From Comamonas sp. 26 (GTDB lineage Bacteria > Pseudomonadota > Gammaproteobacteria > Burkholderiales > Burkholderiaceae_C): a DNA stretch of 64,000 bases. Below the pieces are notes generated by a model. The model searched no databases and had not been told where the DNA came from. It worked only from the letters and a program-made list of their open reading frames with translations. The stretch is from the NCBI RefSeq assembly GCF_002754475.1, contig NZ_PEFL01000002.1, positions 62,001-126,000 of the forward strand, read 5' to 3'. A program made the position numbers and the translations under genes. Shown one piece after another: positions 62,185 through 64,000 of the stretch. The first letter of the stretch is position 1. Every line of letters begins with the position of its first letter.

Positions 62185-63183
62185 ATGCATTCCCGTCGTT
62201 CTTTTCTGCAGCAGTCGCTGCTTGCCGCCAGCGCCGCGAGCTTCTCTTTGAACTCCTTGGCCAAGGCTGCTGAAGCGGCTTCCGTACCCCAGGCCAGCCG
62301 CATTCTGGTGGGCTTTGGCGCAGGTGGCGGCATTGATTTGCTAGCGCGCGTGCTGGCCGAAAACATCGCCTCACAACTGGGCAAGAGCCACTATGTGGTG
62401 GTGGACAACAAGCCGGGTGCCAACGGGCAGATTGCAGCGCAGATTCTGCTCAATGCGCCCAGCGACGGCGGCACTTATCTAATCGCTCCGCTGATCACTC
62501 CGGTACTCTCACAGATCGTCTACAAAAAGCCCGGCTACGACCCGGCCCGCGACTTTTCCCCGGTCAGCCTGCTTGCGCATTTCCAGTTCGGTCTGGCCGT
62601 TCCGGCCAAGCACCCGGCGCGCAATATTCAGGAATATGTGGCCTGGCTCAAGGCCCATCCACAGCAAGCCAATTTCGGCAGCCCAGCCGTGGGCAGCCTG
62701 CCCCATTTCTTCGGCCTGCTGCTGGGCGAAGCCGCCGGGGTCAACATCGTGCATGTGCCCTACAAAGGCGGCCCGGCCATGATGACCGACCTGATCAGCG
62801 GCCAGCTGGCTTCAGCGATTCAAACCACCAGCGAACTTGGCCCCTTGCATAAGGAAGGCAAGGTGCGCATTCTGGGTACCTTCGGCAACCAGCGCAGCCG
62901 CGAATTGCCAGAAGTGCCGACCTTTGCCGAGGCCGGTTACCCCAAAGCCACGGGCAGCGGCTGGTACAGCCTGTGGGCGCGCAAGGGCACACCGGCAGAG
63001 GCGGTTCAAACCGTCAACCATGCCGTCAACCAGGCCCTGCTCGACCCCAAGCTGCAGCCCAAATGGGCCGAGCTTTCTCTGCAACCCGACCCGCGCACGC
63101 CGCAGGCGCTGGAGCAACTGCGTGTGGCCGAGATCGCCAAGTGGCGCCCCGTCATCACGGCCTCGGGTTTCTCCATCGAATAA
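62185..63183 (+). CDS. Bug-family periplasmic substrate-binding protein
   Basis: 332 residues. Signal peptide with a twin-arginine-like start (HSRRSFLQQSLLAASAASFSL). TctC/Bug fold: QASRILVGFGAGGGIDLLARVLAENI, VVDNKPGANGQIAAQILLNAPSDGGTYL, VHVPYKGGPAMMTDLISGQ. It is followed 16 bases later by a sulfatase gene, so the two probably share a transcript, and the ligand may be related to the sulfatase product. No TctAB genes seen. Confidence 0.9.
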   Translation: MHSRRSFLQQSLLAASAASFSLNSLAKAAEAASVPQASRILVGFGAGGGIDLLARVLAENIASQLGKSHYVVVDNKPGANGQIAAQILLNAPSDGGTYLIAPLITPVLSQIVYKKPGYDPARDFSPVSLLAHFQFGLAVPAKHPARNIQEYVAWLKAHPQQANFGSPAVGSLPHFFGLLLGEAAGVNIVHVPYKGGPAMMTDLISGQLASAIQTTSELGPLHKEGKVRILGTFGNQRSRELPEVPTFAEAGYPKATGSGWYSLWARKGTPAEAVQTVNHAVNQALLDPKLQPKWAELSLQPDPRTPQALEQLRVAEIAKWRPVITASGFSIE

Positions 63184-63199
63184 TCACTGCAACTGACTC

Positions 63200-64000
63200 A
63201 TGACCGCTCCGAATATTGTTTTCATCCTGGCCGACGACCTGGGCTGGGCCGACCTTGGCGTCTATGGCGCAACCGACTTCAAGACGCCGCACCTGGACCG
63301 CCTTGCCGCGCAAGGCGTGCGCTTCAACCAAGCCTATGCCAACTCCGCTGTCTGCTCGGCCACCCGCATCGCACTGATTACCGGGCGCTACCAATACCGT
63401 CTGCGTGCTGGTCTTGAAGAACCGCTAGCGCGCTCAGGCGGCCAGCTGGGCCTGCCGCCTGAGCACCCCACGCTGCCCTCACTACTCAAAAATGCCGGCT
63501 ACGACACCGCACTCATAGGCAAGTGGCATCTGGGCCAGCCCCCTGCTTATGGGCCGCAGCGCAGCGGTTACGACTATTTCTTTGGCAACCACCACGGCGC
63601 CATCGACTACTTCACACACAAGCCTGGTGTGGGCGAACAATTCGGCCGCGATCTCTGGCAGGGCAGCGAGCCTGTGGAGCGCTCGGGCTACTACACCTAC
63701 ATCCTCGGCGACGAAGCCACGCGCTATGTGCAAGAGCGCAAGAACAGCGACAAGCCTTTTTTCCTCTCGCTGCATTTCACGGCACCGCACTGGCCCTGGG
63801 AGGGGCCGGATGACGAGCATGTCGCACACAGCATCAAGAACCTGTTTCACTACGACGGCGGCAGCCTGAAGAAGTACGGCGAAATCGTCGAAGCGCTGGA
63901 CAAGGCCGTGGGCCAGGTGCTGCAGGCGCTAGACGACAGCGGTCAGGCCGACAACACCATCGTCATCTTCACCAGCGACAACGGTGGCGAGCGCTTTTCC
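63200..64000 (+). CDS. Sulfatase (arylsulfatase type), N-terminal part (cut by window edge)
   Basis: 267 residues present. Alkaline-phosphatase superfamily sulfatase: metal-site aspartates in FILADDLGWADLG, and the formylglycine motif VCSATR (CxAxR, Cys52 to be oxidised by the maturation enzyme). Also GKWHLGQPP, HFTAPHWPWEGPD, and FTSDNGG. It hydrolyses sulfate esters. No signal peptide is visible, so it may be cytoplasmic, or exported by another route. The frame is open at the right edge. Linked to the Bug receptor just upstream. Confidence 0.9.
   Translation, partial: MTAPNIVFILADDLGWADLGVYGATDFKTPHLDRLAAQGVRFNQAYANSAVCSATRIALITGRYQYRLRAGLEEPLARSGGQLGLPPEHPTLPSLLKNAGYDTALIGKWHLGQPPAYGPQRSGYDYFFGNHHGAIDYFTHKPGVGEQFGRDLWQGSEPVERSGYYTYILGDEATRYVQERKNSDKPFFLSLHFTAPHWPWEGPDDEHVAHSIKNLFHYDGGSLKKYGEIVEALDKAVGQVLQALDDSGQADNTIVIFTSDNGGERFS

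Overview
The window looks like about 64 kb of chromosome from a GC-rich betaproteobacterium of the family Comamonadaceae, most likely Comamonas or a close relative. The reasons are gene content and order (parE-slt-parC, dapA-bamC, pyrG-kdsA-eno-ftsB, tsaE-amiC next to queG), several orphan Bug-family periplasmic receptors, and dispersed intergenic repeats of the 'AGCTGCTTGCGCTT' type, which I recall as common in this family. The assignment comes from reading protein sequences, not from a database search.

Layout. 1-3.5 kb: topoisomerase IV genes parE and parC (cut by the window edge) on the minus strand, with a lytic transglycosylase between them. 3.9-6.8 kb: an MFS transporter, a 43-residue membrane protein, a short-chain dehydrogenase and a methyltransferase. 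6.9-13.0 kb: an apparent allantoin/ureide module, with cofactor-independent allantoinase puuE, two FCD-type GntR regulators, an NCS1 permease and an Asp/Glu/hydantoin-racemase-family enzyme. It is bracketed by insertion-sequence relics, and one of them supplies the stop codon of the racemase gene. 13.0-14.35 kb holds decayed IS5- and IS3-family fragments. 14.35-16.4 kb: dapA-bamC. 16.7-18.5 kb: an Ala/Pro-rich lipoprotein and the ribosomal oxygenase roxA. 18.7-26.2 kb: an AraC regulator divergent from a complete branched-chain-amino-acid-type ABC importer and an aromatic-type aldehyde dehydrogenase, probably uptake and oxidation of an aromatic compound. A C-terminal scrap of an FAD-linked oxidase lies beside it.

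26.2-31.2 kb: a DUF2076 protein, a SlyD-like PPIase, a glycine-zipper lipoprotein, dut, a small membrane protein and coaBC. 31.3-38.2 kb: the housekeeping run pyrG, kdsA, eno, ftsB, an unknown gene, then hslO and a gamma-carbonic anhydrase. 38.2-41.8 kb: a ferritin-like DUF455 protein and two tandem degenerate EAL-HDOD proteins. 41.9-48.5 kb: two Bug receptors, a Mo-cofactor-fold protein, xerD, a DUF2867 protein, an acetyltransferase and an AEC transporter. 48.5-55.8 kb: queG, tsaE, amiC, two near-duplicate glycine-zipper lipoproteins flanking a DedA gene, and mutL. 56.5-64 kb: gdhA, a porin, a cupin, a DUF5329 protein, a double-domain methylglyoxal synthase, an alpha/beta hydrolase, a third Bug receptor and the start of a sulfatase cut by the window edge.

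Most of the window is ordinary core genome with strong Rho-independent terminators. I saw no CRISPR array, tRNA, rRNA or prophage. The parts most worth a second look are the IS-bracketed allantoin module, with its single-cysteine 'racemase' whose end has been remade by an IS, the methylglyoxal synthase that appears to be an internal duplication with a dead N-terminal copy, and the dispersed repeat families. I found no clear-cut undescribed defence or other multi-gene system.
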